64,000 bases of DNA from Dolomedes plantarius. Taxonomy: Eukaryota; Arthropoda; Arachnida; Araneae; Dolomedidae. The notes under the pieces are model-generated. The model ran no database searches and was not told where the DNA came from. It worked only from the letters and a program-made list of their open reading frames with translations. Numbering within the stretch: position 1 is the first letter of the stretch; each line of letters starts with the position of its first letter. The position numbers were made by a program, and so were the translations under genes. The stretch is from positions 132,489,875-132,553,874 of the forward strand of contig OU015496.1 of assembly GCA_907164885.2 (NCBI GenBank), in the 5' to 3' direction. Shown here piece after piece: positions 61,324 through 64,000 of this stretch.

Positions 61324-62429
61324 CTAGTTAGTGAGACAGAATATGTATAGAAGATGTACGACCCTCACTCGAACTTTATTTATTAAATTATGCAAATTGA
61401 AACGCAGGAAGGGTTTTGTGATAATTCAGTTAGCATAACGTATATGAACAAAAATATACGCTCCGTGCCTTATAATAATTAGTGCACCGCCCAATAAATT
61501 CTGCGCTATGAATATACTTCTAAAAAGCCCGAAATGTGCAGATAACAAGAAGAATATCTGGAGTGCAGAGGGCAGTAATGTCAAGAAACTATGCATTCAA
61601 TTACCTTATAATTGTGCTGCAACTATAATATTCGTAGTTATAACTATTACGTTGTAATTGTGCTTTATAATTAAACATTCAATTGGTATATAATTTACTA
61701 TTTTTTTAAATATTATTAAAATTGGAGCAAAAATGAAATATTTTACTATGTTTAATTTTTTGACTAGTATAGAATGATTGCATGTAACATAAAAGTTATG
61801 TGATCATAAAAATTATTCTATGTAATTTGAAAAACATAAGAACATAATGGTTCTAGATGTTGCGATGTTTTTAAAATACAAAATATTGAATACCTCCACC
61901 CGTGAAAAGTAATCTAGTTTGAACTAATCATGTTTGTACTAGAATGTAAAAGAAGCTATTAAATTTCGGTTAAATAAATTTATGTCTTGCGTTAAGTTTT
62001 TATTAGTACTATAGCAAAATGAATGATTGGGCTACTCTTAAAATTTTTAGAAAATTGTGAACTCATTTGATTTGGCCAGAAATTTTTAAAAAGTGAAAGC
62101 CCGAACTTCTTATTGCAAAATATTGCAGGTTGCAGCAAGGATATTTTATTATTCTTAATTTTCTGACAGGTCTAGAATAATTGCATCTGACGTAAAAAAA
62201 GTGTGAGTATAATTGTTGGAAGTTTACGGTTTTTTTAATGCAACCCACTATATGTATCCATCGCAAACCCCGCAAAAACTGAACATAGAATTCAGGTGTA
62301 AAAATTAAGTTACTTTCAATAAAATAATGTTTTACGTTAGTTTACATTTTATTACTAATTTATTAAAATTATGATTTGGCGGCATGTAAAATTATCAGAA
62401 AATTGTAAACTTGTTTGATTTTTACAGAA

Positions 62430-63472
62430 TCTCTCTACTCTAAAACAAAGTAACTCCCGCTGCCGCTGTCAAAAGCTTATCACGCTATCTCCTCCAAAAC
62501 CTCTGGGGTTATGTGGTCGAGAGTGATACCAATAGATGCAGAAAAATGGGGGGCCCAAAGTTAGACATGTCTCATCTTCGTCGGATTTGAATTTTTTTTT
62601 AAATTTTATGTTTTGTGGGAAAATATTGAATTTTTCATCTTCAGATTACGATAACTCGCCAAAAAATGATCGTAGAATGTTAATCTTTTTACAATCTAAG
62701 ACTACAGACATTTCTCTTTCAAAATGAACCTCATTTGTTTAAAAATGTTTTAAAACAGACTAATATTTTCATCAAAAAATGAAACACAGTTTTTCAAGAA
62801 ATATAGTCCCATATGTGGATGTAATATCGATGCTCCTCGAGTTTCCGAGAAAAAAAAATTGTTCCAAAAGTCGCCGACAGTGGAAGATATGGCACTGTTG
62901 TTGTCGGCGCATCCGAGAATTTGCGCAAAACTCTAGTAAAACATCAAAATTCAAATTCACGATTACGTAGTCGACAGCAGCTCCAGTATTTCGGACTATA
63001 AAGATAAGGGCTGAATACAGAAAAAGTTGTAATAAGCAGACAAATGAATATCAAAGAAATTTTACTGCAACACCGCTTTATGCATATTCAGTTCTCTCAC
63101 CATCAACGTGACCACCGTCCTCTAAGTTCTAAACGGCCGAGTGTAACATGTCACCAGAAATGTACATCACAGTACGGGATATGTTTTCCTTTACGGCCGC
63201 CAAGTTTATCTTACGAAGAAAATATTTACAACACCTGGAAGCTGAAATCTTTGTTATTCATATAAATCTCATTTCAAGACTCTATATTAAAATTTCGATT
63301 TTTAATTAAATTTTAAAGCTTATAATTCGACAGTGATGAAAAGCCCTTCGCATAAGGGTGACAACAGTAAATGGAGGGAATCTGTTACATTGCCCGAGAA
63401 TCACCCCTATGTATCGCGCTATTAGCCCTAACAGAGGAGCGAGCGTAGAGAGCCTAGGGGTGAAGCCCCTAG
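62430..63472 (+). mobile_element. Non-autonomous Helitron with an internal captured fragment
   Basis: It starts TCTCTCTACTCTAAAACAAA after an A and ends CCCCTAG before a T, the A|T insertion and TC...CTAG ends expected of Helitrons. A perfect 7-bp hairpin (CTAGGGG / CCCCTAG, 63454-63472) forms the 3' end. The flanking decayed repeat can be read across the insertion, giving an inferred empty site. No Rep/helicase. It contains 367 bases nearly identical to part of the mariner foldback element at 60245-60612. Confidence 0.8.
62840..63206. repeat. Near-identical copy of an internal mariner-element fragment
   Basis: It matches 60245-60612 in the same orientation, with two substitutions and one poly(A) length change noticed by eye. 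It begins AGTTTCCGAG and ends CCGCCAAGTT, so neither terminus of the mariner element is included. It lies wholly inside the Helitron. Confidence 0.92.
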
Positions 63473-64000
63473 TATTTAAAACCTGAACTGCTTTGTACAA
63501 AATACTGCATAAATTGCATAGATCGATTGATTACAGGTGAGTTAAAAAATATGGGAATATAATGGATGGGAATTTCGGGATGTTTTGTCAATGCAATCTC
63601 CTGATTGTCTGACACTCCATGAAAACCAAGCATCGAATTTAAAAATTAACAATATAGTCAGGTTTAAATAAAGTTTTAAGTTAAGATAAATTTCAGTACT
63701 ACTTTAATAAAATTAACAATAAGGATACTCGTAAAATTTTTAGAAAATTGTATACTTGTTTTATTTTACATTAAAGTTTTAAAAAGTAAAAGCCCGTGAT
63801 GCTTTTCGCAAAATATTGTAGAAAGGAAATTGGTTCTACGATTTAAATGTAACATTTATGTTATGTTTAAATAAACATTTATGTTATGTTTAACATTTAT
63901 GTTATGTTTAAATAATTCTGTTAGGGCTGTTGTTTGATTTAACAAATATGTTTTAAAAAGTAAAAACTCGAACTGCTTATATCAAAATATTGAAGAAATG

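Larger units (their letters stand above)
61740..64000. repeat. Decayed tandem-like repeats, interrupted by a Helitron
   Basis: A motif containing TTTTTAGAAAATTGT and, further on, TTTTAAAAAGTAAAAGCCCG with AAAATATTG recurs around 62040, 62395/63475 (split by the Helitron), 63735 and 63950, with changes. The units appear to continue past the window. A short ATTTATGTTATGTTTAA repeat (about three copies) lies at 63849-63915. Confidence 0.6.

Overview
The window reads as intergenic or intronic DNA from an AT-rich animal genome, most likely an arthropod and plausibly an arachnid. This rests on the mix of elements: Tc1/mariner, pogo/Tigger, piggyBac, PIF/Harbinger-type and Helitron DNA elements, tRNA-derived SINEs, and very long (TA)n microsatellites. 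No sequence was identified that excludes other animals. I found no convincing host gene, no rRNA gene and no free-standing tRNA gene. Every recognisable coding stretch belongs to a transposon, and all are broken.

Layout. 1-6.2 kb: a long-inverted-repeat element, a snap-back mariner derivative, two pogo-like elements, a tRNA-SINE and a truncated pogo-like end. 6.2-13.2 kb: mostly featureless AT-rich DNA with two less AT-rich patches (8.26-9.11 kb and 12.7-12.95 kb). 13.2-16.7 kb: a degenerate Tigger-like transposon next to a second snap-back element, with TA arrays between and after them. 17.6-25.7 kb: Helitron territory. It holds one copy of a Helitron family at 18.1-18.8 kb, a second copy at 22.2-24.4 kb split by a piggyBac element, and fragments of another family. 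25.76-29.66 kb: an LTR retrotransposon with apparently identical LTRs and no recognisable gag or pol. 31.1-33.1 kb: a TTAA MITE interrupted by an almost intact Tc1 transposon; an uninterrupted copy of the MITE lies at 37.3-37.9 kb. 33.1-42.9 kb: SINEs, a Harbinger-type MITE, a mariner fragment and long unremarkable stretches. 43-54.5 kb: a Tc1 pseudotransposon, a long-TIR mariner derivative, two members of a Tc1/mariner family with DD41D spacing, a pogo-like MITE, microsatellites and a 52-bp minisatellite. 55.5-64 kb: a TTAA MITE, a SINE, a 299-bp satellite abutting a LINE RNase H fragment, a foldback mariner derivative with a SINE inside it, and a Helitron containing a nearly identical piece of that foldback element.

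The elements do not form a pathway, but their nesting gives a relative history. piggyBac landed in a Helitron, Tc1 landed in a piggyBac-type MITE, a SINE landed in a mariner foldback arm, and a Helitron landed in an old decayed repeat. In the first three cases an uninterrupted counterpart is present elsewhere in the window. The strongest observations are the Helitron with a captured transposon fragment, the young non-coding LTR element, and the repeated snap-back architecture of mariner derivatives lying against TA arrays. All identities and boundaries were judged by eye.
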